From NCBI RefSeq assembly GCF_021650705.1, contig NZ_CP087138.1, positions 3,100,001 through 3,164,000 of the forward strand: a stretch of DNA of 64,000 nucleotides, read 5' to 3'. This document shows positions 37,459 to 47,178 of this stretch, one piece after another. Under the pieces are notes generated by a model. It saw nothing but the letters and a program-made list of their open reading frames with translations. It was not told where the DNA came from and did no database searches. A program made the position numbers and the translations under genes. Source of the stretch: Pseudomonas sp. KNUC1026 (GTDB lineage Bacteria; Pseudomonadota; Gammaproteobacteria; Pseudomonadales; Pseudomonadaceae). Each line of letters opens with the position of its first letter. Within the stretch, counting starts at the first letter, position 1.

Positions 37459-37564
37459 TCGATCGATCCAATCCGGTAGGCTTGAAACACAAGATGAAGG
37501 CAATCGCGGGGTTTTTCAACCCCGCTCATGGTGTACAGAGCCCGCCGATGGCGGGCCGTACAGA

Positions 37565-38203
37565 TCAGGCGGGCATTTGCCGCTTGTCGATCACCGAATC
37601 CACCAGGCCATACTCGGCCGCTTGAGTTGCGCTCATGAAATTGTCGCGGTTGGTGTCGCGTTCGATTTCTTCGAGGCTGCGGCCGGTGTGGTGAGCCAGC
37701 AGTTCGTTCAAGCGAGCGCGAATGTGCAGGATTTCCTTGGCATGGATCTCGATGTCCGAGGCCTGGCCCTGAAAACCACCCAGCGGCTGGTGAATCATTA
37801 CGCGGGAGTTGGGCAGGCAGTGGCGCTTGCCCGCCGCGCCGCCGGCCAGCAGGAAGGCGCCCATGCTGCAGGCCTGGCCGATGCACGTGGTGGAAACGTC
37901 AGGCTTGACGAACTGCATGGTGTCGTAGATCGACATGCCGGCAGTGACCGAGCCGCCTGGGGAATCGATGTACAGATGGATATCCTTGTCCGGGTTCTCC
38001 GCCTCAAGGAAGAGCAACTGCGCAGCGACCAGGTTGGCCATGTAGTCTTCGACAGGGCCAATCAGGAAGATCACTCGCTCCTTGAGCAGGCGCGAGTAGA
38101 TGTCATAGGCGCGCTCACCGCGAGCCGATTGCTCGATAACCATCGGGACCAGGCCGCCTGCGGCCTGGATGTCAGAGTTCTGAAAATAAGAATTGCGGGA
38201 CAT
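37565..38203 (-). CDS. clpP: ATP-dependent Clp protease proteolytic subunit ClpP
   Basis: 212 aa from [11 protein letters not shown]; an ATG 14 codons upstream is in frame but the shorter form matches family length. Catalytic Ser in [11 protein letters not shown] near 110, His in [10 protein letters not shown] near 135 and Asp in [10 protein letters not shown] near 185. It assembles as a tetradecamer with ClpX or ClpA. The trigger factor gene precedes it by 92 bp. Confidence 0.98.
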   Translation of the reverse strand: MSRNSYFQNSDIQAAGGLVPMVIEQSARGERAYDIYSRLLKERVIFLIGPVEDYMANLVAAQLLFLEAENPDKDIHLYIDSPGGSVTAGMSIYDTMQFVKPDVSTTCIGQACSMGAFLLAGGAAGKRHCLPNSRVMIHQPLGGFQGQASDIEIHAKEILHIRARLNELLAHHTGRSLEEIERDTNRDNFMSATQAAEYGLVDSVIDKRQMPA

Positions 38204-38295
38204 GTCCTGCACTCGCTCCCAATTAGTCACGTCTCGAATACGCATAAGCCAGCGCGAAGGCTGGCTTATGAGAGGCTCGAAGCTTCCTGCGGCTT

Positions 38296-39612
38296 TTACT
38301 CGGCGTCGGCTTCTGGTGCCTGGGCCGGTTTCACTGCTTCTTCGTACGAGACCGACTTGTCAGTCACACTAGCTTTCTGCAACACAGTATCTACAACTTG
38401 CTCTTCGAGTACAACCGAGCGGACTTCGTTCAGCTGCTGCTCGTTCTTGTAGTACCAGGAAACCACCTGCTCGGGCTCCTGATAGGCCGAGGCCATTTCC
38501 TGAATCAGCTCGCGCACGCGGTCTTCCTCAGGCTTGAGGTCGAACTGCTTGACCACTTCGGCGACGATCAGGCCCAGCACCACGCGGCGTTTGGCTTGCT
38601 CTTCGAACAGCTCGGCCGGCAGTTGCTCAGGCTTGATGTTGCCGCCGAACTGCTGCACCGCTTGAACGCGCAGGCGATCCACTTCGTTGCTGAGCAGCGC
38701 TTTGGGAGCGTCGACCGCGTTGGTGGCGATCAAACCGTCCATGACCTGGTTCTTGACCTTGGCCTTGATGGCCTGGCGCAGCTCGCGCTCCATGTTCTTG
38801 CGTACTTCGGCGCGGAAGCCTTCCAGGGAAGATTCCTTGATGCCGAACTGGGAGAAGAACGCTTCGTTCAACTCGGGCAGCTCAGGCGCCGAAACGCTGT
38901 TCACGGTAACGGTGAACTCGGCGGCCTTGTTGGCCAGGTCGAGGTTCTGGTAGTCCTCGGGGAAGGTGACGTTCAGCACGCGTTCTTCACCTGCCTTGGC
39001 GCCCACCAGGCCGCTTTCGAAGCCGGGGATCATGCGGCCGGAGCCGAGAACCAGCTGAGTGCCCTTGGCCGAACCACCATTGAACGCTTCGCCGTCGATC
39101 TTGCCGACGAAGTCGATGTTCAGCTGGTCTTCGTCCTGCGCGGCGCGCTCGACGGCCTCGTAGCGAACGTTCTGCTTGCGCAGTACTTCAAGCATGTTGT
39201 CGAGGTCGGTGTCGGCGACTTCGGCGCTCAGGCGCTCGACCTGAATCGACTCGAAGCCCGAAACGGTGAACTCGGGGAATACTTCGAAAGTAGCGATGTA
39301 TTCCAGGTCCTTGCCCTTCTCGAACACTTTTGGCTCGACCGAAGGAGAGCCAGCGGGATTGAGCTTCTGCTCGACCACTGCCTCGTAGAAGGTCGCCTGG
39401 ATCAGGTCGCCCAGGGCTTCCTGACGGGCGGAGTCTTCGTAGCGCTGACGGATTACGCTCATTGGCACCTTGCCAGGGCGGAAGCCCGGCACTTTGGCGC
39501 GACGGGCAGTCTGTTGCAGACGCTTGTTGACTTCGGTCTCGATGCGCTCGGCGGGCACGCCGATCGTCATGCGGCGCTCGAGCGCGGAAGTGTTTTCAAC
39601 AGAAACTTGCAT
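38296..39612 (-). CDS. tig: Trigger factor, ribosome-associated chaperone
   Basis: 438 aa from [13 protein letters not shown]. The ribosome-binding domain holds the signature [13 protein letters not shown] near 40-52; the FKBP-type isomerase domain is about 150-240 ([29 protein letters not shown]); the C-terminal helical chaperone arms end in a Glu/Ala-rich tail. It binds nascent chains at L23. First gene of tig-clpP-clpX. Confidence 0.97.
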   Translation of the reverse strand: MQVSVENTSALERRMTIGVPAERIETEVNKRLQQTARRAKVPGFRPGKVPMSVIRQRYEDSARQEALGDLIQATFYEAVVEQKLNPAGSPSVEPKVFEKGKDLEYIATFEVFPEFTVSGFESIQVERLSAEVADTDLDNMLEVLRKQNVRYEAVERAAQDEDQLNIDFVGKIDGEAFNGGSAKGTQLVLGSGRMIPGFESGLVGAKAGEERVLNVTFPEDYQNLDLANKAAEFTVTVNSVSAPELPELNEAFFSQFGIKESSLEGFRAEVRKNMERELRQAIKAKVKNQVMDGLIATNAVDAPKALLSNEVDRLRVQAVQQFGGNIKPEQLPAELFEEQAKRRVVLGLIVAEVVKQFDLKPEEDRVRELIQEMASAYQEPEQVVSWYYKNEQQLNEVRSVVLEEQVVDTVLQKASVTDKSVSYEEAVKPAQAPEADAE

Positions 39613-39761
39613 GGATATTCCTCGTTGCACAGACGTTAGCCGGCCATTCCGACCCCAGAATCAAGGGCAAGCATTCTAGAGGGTGATTTGCCAGAAGTCA
39701 CCCTGTGATGAAGCACCCCCGCCAGGAGCCACTCAGGGCAGCTATAAAAGGCAGCGCGCCA

Positions 39762-40427
39762 ATGATGGCAACCAGCGAGCATTCCGCTCCCGCTTGCGGT
39801 CAAAGACTGCTAACCTGCCCGCAAGCGCCCACACACGAGCCAGAGACTGCCACTATTACCGCCATCGCCTCCCCCGCGCTGCTTGCGCTGCGCGACGCTA
39901 CACGCGAGCTGCACGCTGAACTCGACGGCCATTCGCCACTGACTGCGCCCGGGCTGGATACACAAGCCTATGCACTGCATGCCGGCCGCGTACTGGGCTG
40001 GATGCGCCCCCTCGAGGCACAGCTTTACGGCGAAGGTGCACGCTGGCGCGATGAGCTGCAGGCGCAGGAGCGCGCCTGCAAGGCGAGCTGGATCACCAGC
40101 GACCTGCGTGAAGCGGGCCATGATCCCGCGCAATTTGCCGACTGCCCCTTCACGCCGCAACCGGCCTCACTGGCCGAAGCATTCGGCGTCAGCTACGTGT
40201 GCGAAGGTGCCACCTTGGGCGGTGCGTTCCTTTATAAGCGCCTGCGCGAACAGCTCAAGCCTCTCTCGCTGCACTGGCTGCAAGGTTACGGTGCACAAAC
40301 GGGCCCGCTCTGGCAACGCTGGCAGGCCGCACTGGCCGAACAGATCACCAAGCCTGCGGATATCGAGGCAGCCAGCAGCGCAGCCCAGGCCGCTTTCGAT
40401 TCCTTTCGTCGCTGGGTGATCCAATGA
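39762..40427 (+). CDS. bphO: Biliverdin-producing heme oxygenase BphO
   Basis: About 221 aa from this ATG. Earlier in-frame ATGs exist (39705), and the start is uncertain because the conserved domain begins only near residue 35 (LALRDATRELHAELDG, with the proximal heme ligand His). Other heme oxygenase marks are YALHAGRVLGWMRPLEAQL and GVSYVCEGATLGGAFLYKRL. It overlaps bphP by 4 bp (ATGA), so it makes the biliverdin chromophore for that photoreceptor. The pair lies divergently from tig. Confidence 0.88.
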   Translation: MMATSEHSAPACGQRLLTCPQAPTHEPETATITAIASPALLALRDATRELHAELDGHSPLTAPGLDTQAYALHAGRVLGWMRPLEAQLYGEGARWRDELQAQERACKASWITSDLREAGHDPAQFADCPFTPQPASLAEAFGVSYVCEGATLGGAFLYKRLREQLKPLSLHWLQGYGAQTGPLWQRWQAALAEQITKPADIEAASSAAQAAFDSFRRWVIQ

Positions 40428-42583
40428 GCGCACCGAACGAACCGACCGTCACGCTGGCCAACTGCGAGGACGAGCCGATTCACCTGCCAGGCGCCATTCA
40501 ACCCCATGGTGCGCTGCTGGCGCTGGACGGCAACGGCACTGTGCTGTCGCGCAGCGGCAACTTCGAAACCTTGACCGGCCTCACCGCCACGCCCGGGCAC
40601 GTGCTTGACTTGCACTCGTGGCCTGCCCTGCTGCAACTGTTCAATGAAGCCGTGGCGGGCACACCGACCGACAGCTGCGAGTTCGCGCTCGACGACACGG
40701 TGTTCGACGTCATCAGCCATGTCGACAGGCAGGTTTATTTTTTCGAATTCGAACCACGCACCGCCGGCACAGCCTCGTTCAACCAGCTTGCGCTCTATGC
40801 CCAGCGGGTGATCGGGCAGATGCAACGGCGCAGCAGCAGTGTCGAGCTGCTTGAGCGCGTGACCGAGGAAATTCGCACACTGACCGGCTATGACCGAGTC
40901 ATGGCCTACCGCTTCCGGCCGGACCTGTCGGGCGAAGTGATCGCCGAATCACGGCGCGAGGATCTGGTCAGCTACCTCGGTCAACGCTATCCGGCCTCGG
41001 ATATTCCCGCGCAGGCGCGGCGTTTGTATATCCAGAACCCTGTGCGCCTGATTGCCGATGCGGCCTACCAGCCCACAGCGCTGGACCCGGCGATCAACCC
41101 GCTCGACATGAAGCCTTTCGACCTGAGCCTCTGCGACCTGCGCAGCGTCTCGCCGATTCATTGCGAGTACCTGGCCAATATGGGCGTACGCGCCTCGATG
41201 AGCGTATCGATCGTGGTGGGCGGCAAGCTGTGGGGCCTGTTCGCCTGCCATCACATGGCGCCCAAGACCATGCCGCACCCGGTGCGCTTGTCTTTCCAGG
41301 TGATCTCGCAGGTATGCAGCGCCCTGGTGGAGCGCTTCGAGCAACAGCACACCGGCCAGTTACTGCACGACGCCAGCGAGCTGCGCAATCAGCTGGCCCA
41401 TGCTGCGCAAGATGCCGATGACCTGCTCACCACGCTGGGCACCGGCTCACCGAACATCGCCCAACTACTGCCCTGCGATGGCGCCGTAATTGTGCTTGGA
41501 GGCCGAAGCCAGAGCATCGGCGGCCACTTCGACAATCTGGGCAAAGCGATCATCGAGCACCTGGCGCAATCGCCGGAGCTTGATATTTTCCACACCGAGC
41601 ACTGGCCCCATACAGACCTCGGCACCGACGATGCCCGCTACTGCGGCGTACTGGCAGTACGTTTTCACGCCAATGAAAACGGCTGGGTGATCTGGCTGCG
41701 CCTGGAGGAAGTCCACCACGTGCGCTGGGGCGGCAAACCGGAAAAGATCATCAAGGTTGGCCCCTCCGGCCCGCGGCTCACCCCGCGCGGCTCGTTCGAG
41801 GCCTGGGAGGAGATCGTACGCGGCCGCTCGCCCGCCTGGACCGCGACCGACCTGCGCATCGCCGAAGAACTGCGCAGCGCCCTGGTCGAGCTCAGCCTGA
41901 ACCGCGCTGGCGAGGTCGACCGCATGCGCCAACACTTGATTGCCATGCTCGGCCACGACCTGCGCAACCCACTGCAATCCATCTCGATGGCAGCCTCGAT
42001 GCTGACCTCCAGCGAGAAACGCGATGCCCAGCTGCGCCAGCACATCAGCCAATCCAGCGGCCGCATGGAGCGCCTGATCAGCCAGGTGCTTGAAATGAGC
42101 CGCCTGCAATCGGGCATGGGCTTGATGATCGAGCGCCAACCAGTGGATATCTCGCAACTGACTCAAACCATCCTGGACGAGACGCGTGTCGCGTTCCCCG
42201 GCATGGAAATCGACGCGCATATACCTCCTGAGCTCACCGCCAACCTCGACCCCGATCGCTACGCGCAGATCATCACCAACCTGCTCGGCAATGCTCGCTA
42301 CCACGGCCTGCCCGGCGAACCGGTGCGCATGGCACTAAACCAACTGGGCGGGCAAACCTCCCTGGCAGTGACCAACGCCGCCCCGGAGATCCCTGCCGAC
42401 CGCCTGGCGACGTTGTTCCAGCCGTTCAAGCAACAAAGCCAGGCTGCCAGCCGCAACCGCAACGGCCTGGGCATCGGCCTCTACATCTCCCAGGCGATCG
42501 CAGCCGCGCACAGCGGGCAGATCACCGTCAGCCAACAGGACGGCGCGGTGACTTTCAACGTGATCATACCCAGCTGCACCTGA
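40424..42583 (+). CDS. bphP: Bacteriophytochrome histidine kinase
   Basis: 719 aa. Order: PAS domain with the bilin-attaching Cys at 14 in NCEDEPIHLPGAIQPHG; GAF domain (about 140-310) with PASDIPAQARRLYIQNP and FACHHMAPKTMP; PHY domain (about 320-490) with ARYCGVLAVR and the tongue PRGSFEAWEE; then HisKA with HDLRNPLQS (phospho-His near 509) and HATPase with ITNLLGNARYHG and NGLGIGLYIS. It is a red/far-red sensing kinase. No response regulator gene lies next to it, so the partner is elsewhere. Usual architecture and length. Confidence 0.93.
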   Translation: MSAPNEPTVTLANCEDEPIHLPGAIQPHGALLALDGNGTVLSRSGNFETLTGLTATPGHVLDLHSWPALLQLFNEAVAGTPTDSCEFALDDTVFDVISHVDRQVYFFEFEPRTAGTASFNQLALYAQRVIGQMQRRSSSVELLERVTEEIRTLTGYDRVMAYRFRPDLSGEVIAESRREDLVSYLGQRYPASDIPAQARRLYIQNPVRLIADAAYQPTALDPAINPLDMKPFDLSLCDLRSVSPIHCEYLANMGVRASMSVSIVVGGKLWGLFACHHMAPKTMPHPVRLSFQVISQVCSALVERFEQQHTGQLLHDASELRNQLAHAAQDADDLLTTLGTGSPNIAQLLPCDGAVIVLGGRSQSIGGHFDNLGKAIIEHLAQSPELDIFHTEHWPHTDLGTDDARYCGVLAVRFHANENGWVIWLRLEEVHHVRWGGKPEKIIKVGPSGPRLTPRGSFEAWEEIVRGRSPAWTATDLRIAEELRSALVELSLNRAGEVDRMRQHLIAMLGHDLRNPLQSISMAASMLTSSEKRDAQLRQHISQSSGRMERLISQVLEMSRLQSGMGLMIERQPVDISQLTQTILDETRVAFPGMEIDAHIPPELTANLDPDRYAQIITNLLGNARYHGLPGEPVRMALNQLGGQTSLAVTNAAPEIPADRLATLFQPFKQQSQAASRNRNGLGIGLYISQAIAAAHSGQITVSQQDGAVTFNVIIPSCT

Positions 42584-42659
42584 GCCGCCTCGCTCAAGGC
42601 CATGACGCCTGCGCCGATATCGTTTGATATATCCGCGCAGGTATTCGGGAGGTATGGCG

Positions 42660-42731
42660 ATGAAACAAGTGATGGGGTGGGTGATGATTGCGATGATTGT
42701 AGTGCTGCCGGTGGCAGGGATGGTTGCCTGA
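42660..42731 (+). CDS. Possible 23-aa single-pass membrane peptide
   Basis: MKQVMGWVMIAMIVVLPVAGMVA, one hydrophobic helix. A perfect GGGAGG lies 7 bases before this ATG (another in-frame ATG two codons earlier is too close). A bidirectional terminator follows after 50 bp. The Shine-Dalgarno match and composition favour a real small protein. Not a family I recognise. Confidence 0.45.
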   Translation: MKQVMGWVMIAMIVVLPVAGMVA

Positions 42732-42781
42732 GGGAGGCGGGCGCGCAACGTCTGGAATCAACGATGGAAACGGCAAAAACG

Positions 42782-42807
42782 AAAAACCCGCACTAGGCGG
42801 GTTTTTT
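42782..42807. terminator. Bidirectional terminator between the bph side and the tRNA genes
   Basis: AAAAACCCGC-ACTAG-GCGGGTTTTTT with A5 on the left and T6 on the right; serves the plus-strand genes and the minus-strand tRNA cluster. Confidence 0.9.
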
Positions 42808-42848
42808 CAGCGTTTCGTGGCGCTCCCGGGTACCGGTGAGACCGTATA

Positions 42849-42933
42849 TGGTGCGGACGAAGAGACTCGAACTCTTACAGCTTGCGCCGCTGGAACCTAA
42901 ATCCAGTGTGTCTACCAATTTCACCACGTCCGC
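42849..42933 (-). tRNA. tRNA-Leu (anticodon UAG)
   Basis: 85 nt with encoded CCA. Acceptor GCGGACG pairs with CGTCCGC; anticodon stem CTGGA/TCCAG encloses TTTAGGT, giving UAG; long variable arm as in leucine tRNAs; T-arm GAGTTCGAGTCTC. Last of three tRNAs on this strand. Confidence 0.96.
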
Positions 42934-42991
42934 AGAGACGTCATCTTAAAGCAAAGGCGCCGGATTGTTCATCAGGCGCCTTTTCGAAATA

Positions 42992-43067
42992 TGGGGTGGA
43001 CGATGGGGATCGAACCCACGACAACAGGAGTCACAATCCTGTGCTCTACCAACTGAGCTACGCCCAC
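42992..43067 (-). tRNA. tRNA-His (anticodon GUG)
   Basis: 76 nt plus the extra 5' G encoded at 43068. Anticodon loop TTGTGAC within CAGGA/TCCTG gives GUG. T-arm GGGTTCGATCCC; CCA encoded. Confidence 0.96.
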
Positions 43068-43103
43068 CATATTGCTTCACTTGCTTGCCAAAGCTGCCAA
43101 GAA

Positions 43104-43180
43104 TGGCGCACCCGGCAGGACTCGAACCTGCGACCATCCGCTTAGAAGGCGGATGCTCTATCCAGCTGAGCTACGGGCGC
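43104..43180 (-). tRNA. tRNA-Arg (anticodon UCU)
   Basis: 77 nt with encoded CCA. Acceptor GCGCCCG; anticodon loop CTTCTAA in TCCGC/GCGGA gives UCU; T-arm CAGGTTCGAGTCCTG. First of the Arg-His-Leu cluster. Confidence 0.96.
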
Positions 43181-43290
43181 TTATGCTCGACTCGGTTCAA
43201 GCCGAATCGGGACCTAGAAAAACATTTTAAATCAATGCTTTTGCTGTTCGCCTGTACCAGGCGCTGGGCCCTGCCCGACAAGTGCGACGA

Positions 43291-43319
43291 ATCTTATAGA
43301 TGGCCCCGAACCTCGTCAA
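43291..43319 (-). promoter_or_regulatory. Sigma-70 promoter of the tRNA cluster
   Basis: On the minus strand TTGACG (43319-43314), a 17-bp spacer, then TAAGAT (43296-43291), followed by a GC-rich discriminator as in stringently controlled stable-RNA promoters. The tRNA-Arg 5' end lies about 110 bp downstream. Confidence 0.6.
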
Positions 43320-43452
43320 CACCTTTGTATAAAAAAACTCGATTTTTAAAGGGGTTAGCGATTTCGCCTGTGCAGACGCCTTTGAGCGACGCCCTTGCCG
43401 TGCGAGAATAGCGGGCTCTGTTCCTCACCCCTGCGATGGTTACCAACGCGTC

Positions 43453-44307
43453 ATGACAGCACAACTTATCGACGGCAAGGCAATCGCCGCCGGCATCCGC
43501 CAGCAGATCGCCCAGCGCGTCGCCGAGCGCCGCCAGCAAGGCCTGCGCCTGCCAGGCCTTGCAGTTATTCTGGTGGGCACCGATCCTGCTTCCCAGGTCT
43601 ATGTTTCCCACAAGCGCAAGGATTGCCAGGAAGTGGGCTTTCGCTCCGATGCCTATGACCTGCCAGCCAGCACGTCCCAGGCTGAGCTTGAGGCATTGAT
43701 CGATCGCCTCAATGCCGACGCTGAAGTCGACGGCATCCTGTTGCAACTGCCATTGCCAGGCCACCTGGACGCTTCGCGCCTGCTCGAACGCATCCAGCCC
43801 GACAAAGACGTCGACGGCTTCCACCCTTACAACGTAGGCCGCCTGGCCCAGCGCATTCCACTGCTGCGCCCCTGCACCCCCAAGGGCATCATGACCTTGT
43901 TGCAAAGCACCGGCCAGGATCTGTACGGCATGGACGCGGTAGTGGTAGGCGCGTCCAATATCGTAGGCCGGCCGATGGCCATGGAGCTGCTGCTGGCCGG
44001 CTGCACCGTGACCGTCACCCACCGCTTCACCCAGGACCTGGCTGCCCACGTGGGCCGTGCCGACCTCGTCGTGGTCGCTGCCGGCAAGCCCGGGCTGGTC
44101 AAGGGCGAGTGGATCAAGCCCGGCGCGATCGTGATCGACGTGGGTATCAACCGCCAGGCCGACGGCCGCCTGGTGGGCGATGTGGTGTATGACACCGCTC
44201 TGCCTCGCGCCGGCTGGATCACCCCGGTACCCGGAGGGGTCGGCCCGATGACCCGCGCCTGCCTGCTGGAAAACACGCTCTACGCTGCCGAAGAGCTGCA
44301 CGGCTAG
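43453..44307 (+). CDS. folD: Bifunctional methylenetetrahydrofolate dehydrogenase / methenyl-THF cyclohydrolase
   Basis: 284 aa. Lys in [13 protein letters not shown] near 55, [12 protein letters not shown], the nucleotide site [18 protein letters not shown] near 163-180 and [17 protein letters not shown] near the C-terminus are all present. It interconverts 5,10-methylene-THF and 10-formyl-THF, feeding PurN. The gene is divergent from the tRNA cluster. Confidence 0.97.
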   Translation: MTAQLIDGKAIAAGIRQQIAQRVAERRQQGLRLPGLAVILVGTDPASQVYVSHKRKDCQEVGFRSDAYDLPASTSQAELEALIDRLNADAEVDGILLQLPLPGHLDASRLLERIQPDKDVDGFHPYNVGRLAQRIPLLRPCTPKGIMTLLQSTGQDLYGMDAVVVGASNIVGRPMAMELLLAGCTVTVTHRFTQDLAAHVGRADLVVVAAGKPGLVKGEWIKPGAIVIDVGINRQADGRLVGDVVYDTALPRAGWITPVPGGVGPMTRACLLENTLYAAEELHG

Positions 44308-44386
44308 GGCTCGCCATACCAGCACCCGGCACGGCACACAAAGTGATACATTCGCGGCACTGTAGCCGTTGCCAGGGGAAACCGGC

Positions 44387-47143
44387 GTGCTGAGAAAACT
44401 GGGAATCCGCGGCAGGGTCATTCTGTTGGCAATGGCGCCAGCCTGCGGCATGGCCGTGGTGCTGGGCGGCTGGTTCACCTGGGTGCAACAGAACGAACTG
44501 CGCGCCGAGCTGTTGCGCCGTGGTGAGCTGGTGTGCGAGCAGCTTGCGCCACTGGTGTCGCGCGGCCTGGTCGGCCAGGACAACAAGCTCCTCGACCGTA
44601 TCGCTGCACAGGCGCTGGAACAGGCCGATGTGCGCAGCGTCTCGTTCCTGGATGCAGACCACACCCTGCTGGCCCATGCCGGGCCGAGCATGCTCAACCC
44701 CGCCCCCACCGGCAGCCCCCTGCGCTTGCTGCAACTGAGTGGCAACGACGCCACCCGCTACCTGCAACCGGTGCTCACTCACCATCGTGAACTCGCTGGT
44801 GCACCTGCAGCCGGTGAACAGGATCAATTGCTGGGCTATGTAGAGGTGGAGGTTTCCCACACCAGCATGCTGCTGCGCGGTTACCGGATGTTCTTCGCCA
44901 GCACCCTGCTGATCGGCGGCGGCCTGCTGTTGATTCTCTTCGCAGCGCTGCAGATCGCCCGTTCCATTGCCCACCCCTTGAGCCGCATCAAGGACGCCGT
45001 GGCGCAAATCCAGGATGGCAAGTTCGACACCCGCCTTGAACCCATGGGCAGCCAGGAGCTCGACGAGCTGGCCCGCGGTATCAATCGCATGGCCGACTCG
45101 CTGCGCACCGCCAATGAAGAGCTGCAGCACAGCGTCGACCAGGCGACCGAAGACGTACGCCAGAACCTTGAAACCATCGAGATCCAGAACATCGAGCTGG
45201 ACATGGCCCGGCGCGAAGCCCTGGAAGCCAGCCGCATCAAGTCCGAATTCCTGGCCAACATGAGCCACGAAATCCGCACGCCACTCAATGGCATCCTGGG
45301 TTTCACTCATTTATTGCAACGCAGCGAACTCACCCCGCGCCAGCTCGATTATCTCGGCACTATCGAAAAATCGGCAGACAGCCTGCTCAGCATCATCAAC
45401 GAGATCCTCGATTTTTCGAAGATCGAAGCGGGCAAGCTGGTGCTGGAGAGCACACCGTTCAACCTGCGCGACCTGCTTCAGGATACCCTCACCATCCTTG
45501 CACCGGCAGCCCACGCCAAAAGCCTGGAGCTGGTCAGCCTGATCTACCGCGATACCCCACTGGCGCTGATGGGCGACCCGCTGCGGCTCAAGCAGATTCT
45601 CACCAACCTGGTCAGCAACGCTATCAAGTTCACCCGCGAGGGCACTATCGTTGCCCGGGCGATGATCGAGGACGACGACGAGCAGACCGCGCAATTGCGC
45701 ATCAGTGTGCAGGACACCGGCGTCGGCCTGTCCGCACAGGATATCCAGGCGCTGTTCCAGGCCTTCAGCCAGGCCGACAATTCGCTGTCCCGCCAACCTG
45801 GGGGTACCGGCCTGGGCCTGGTGATTTCCAAACGGCTGGTGGAGCAGATGGGTGGCGAGATTGGCGTCGACAGCACGCCGGGTGAAGGCTCGACCTTCTG
45901 GTTCAGCGTGCCGCTGCCCAAGGCCAGCGATGACATCGAAGATTTGCCGCCGCGCTCACTGGCCGGGCGCCGCGCGGCAGTGTTCGAGCGACACGACCTG
46001 GCCCGCCAGGCGCTGGAGCATCAGTTGGAAGACTGCGGGCTGCAGGCCACCTCGTTCCTGAGCCTTGAGCGCATGGCCGACAGCGTCGCCGCTGCGCACG
46101 ATGCCGGCCAGCCTTATGACGTGGCAGTGCTTGGCGTGAGCCGTGCGCAACTGGAGCCCGAACGCCTGCGCGCCTATGTGCGCGAACTGTCGGCCCATGG
46201 CTGCCAGCCCCTGGTGCTGTGCCCTACCAACGAAGTGGCGCAGTTTCAGGCTGTGATGCCAGACCCACATCAGCAACTTCATCCCAAGCCTCCCTGCAAC
46301 CGCGCCCTGCGCCGCACCTTGAGCGAACTGTTCGGCGCCCGCGCAGGGGGCAGCGCCAGTGCGGCGATGCCTCATCCGGAGCGCAGCGCTCGCATCCTCT
46401 GCGTCGACGACAACCCGGCCAACCTGCTGTTGGTGCAAACGCTGCTGCAGGACATGGGCGCGGACGTCACGGCACTGGATAACGGCGAGGCGGCAGTGGC
46501 ACAGGTACGCCAGCAAACCTTCGACCTGGTGCTGATGGACGTGCAGATGCCCGGCCTCGACGGGCGCCAGACCACCGAACTGATTCGCCAGTGGGAAGCC
46601 GAACAGGGCCGTGCAGCGATGCCTATCGTGGCGCTCACCGCCCATGCGATGGCCAACGAAAAACGCGCGCTGCTGCACAGCGGCATGGATGACTACCTGA
46701 CCAAGCCCATCAGCGAACGGCAGCTGGCCCAGACCGTGCACAAATGGACAGGCCTGGACTTGCACCTGGCCAACCTGCCCCGCCCCGACAGCCCGCGCGC
46801 AAGCGGTGGCGACGAGTTGGTGCTGGATCATGAAGAGGGCTTGCGCCTGGCCGCCGGGAAGGCTGACCTTGCCGCTGACATGCTCGCCATGCTGCTGGCC
46901 GGGCTCGACGATGACCGCCAGGCAATTCGCCTGGCCCACGACGATCGTGACGAGGAGGCGCTCATCGAGCGTGTGCACAGGCTGCACGGTGCCACGCGCT
47001 ATTGCGGCGTGCCCCAGCTTCGTGGCGCCTGCCAGCGCACCGAGACTCTGCTCAAGCAACAGAGCCCGGCCGCCGAAGCGGCACTGGAAGAACTCGACCA
47101 GGCCATTCGCCGCCTGGCGGAGCAGGCGCGGGTCAACGCCTGA
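44387..47143 (+). CDS. gacS: GacS hybrid sensor histidine kinase
   Basis: 918 aa from a GTG start at 44387 (VLRKLGIRGRV) preceded by AGGGGAA at good spacing; an in-frame ATG 6 codons earlier lacks it. TM1 near 12-34, periplasmic loop, TM2 near 165-190, HAMP, HisKA with NMSHEIRTPLNGI (His near 288), HATPase with GGTGLGLVISKRL, receiver domain with MDVQMPGLDG (Asp near 720) and a C-terminal HPt domain (RVHRLHGATRYCG). This is the BarA/GacS layout. With GacA it drives Rsm small RNAs that control secondary metabolism, which may include the lipid operon at 975-13586. Confidence 0.93.
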   Translation: MLRKLGIRGRVILLAMAPACGMAVVLGGWFTWVQQNELRAELLRRGELVCEQLAPLVSRGLVGQDNKLLDRIAAQALEQADVRSVSFLDADHTLLAHAGPSMLNPAPTGSPLRLLQLSGNDATRYLQPVLTHHRELAGAPAAGEQDQLLGYVEVEVSHTSMLLRGYRMFFASTLLIGGGLLLILFAALQIARSIAHPLSRIKDAVAQIQDGKFDTRLEPMGSQELDELARGINRMADSLRTANEELQHSVDQATEDVRQNLETIEIQNIELDMARREALEASRIKSEFLANMSHEIRTPLNGILGFTHLLQRSELTPRQLDYLGTIEKSADSLLSIINEILDFSKIEAGKLVLESTPFNLRDLLQDTLTILAPAAHAKSLELVSLIYRDTPLALMGDPLRLKQILTNLVSNAIKFTREGTIVARAMIEDDDEQTAQLRISVQDTGVGLSAQDIQALFQAFSQADNSLSRQPGGTGLGLVISKRLVEQMGGEIGVDSTPGEGSTFWFSVPLPKASDDIEDLPPRSLAGRRAAVFERHDLARQALEHQLEDCGLQATSFLSLERMADSVAAAHDAGQPYDVAVLGVSRAQLEPERLRAYVRELSAHGCQPLVLCPTNEVAQFQAVMPDPHQQLHPKPPCNRALRRTLSELFGARAGGSASAAMPHPERSARILCVDDNPANLLLVQTLLQDMGADVTALDNGEAAVAQVRQQTFDLVLMDVQMPGLDGRQTTELIRQWEAEQGRAAMPIVALTAHAMANEKRALLHSGMDDYLTKPISERQLAQTVHKWTGLDLHLANLPRPDSPRASGGDELVLDHEEGLRLAAGKADLAADMLAMLLAGLDDDRQAIRLAHDDRDEEALIERVHRLHGATRYCGVPQLRGACQRTETLLKQQSPAAEAALEELDQAIRRLAEQARVNA

Positions 47144-47178
47144 CGTGATAGGATGCGCGCCTTTTTCCGGAGCCCACC

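Noticed and set aside
43081..43200. tRNA region as a phage attachment site
   Set aside because: No integrase, no duplicated tRNA 3' end and only housekeeping genes on both sides.
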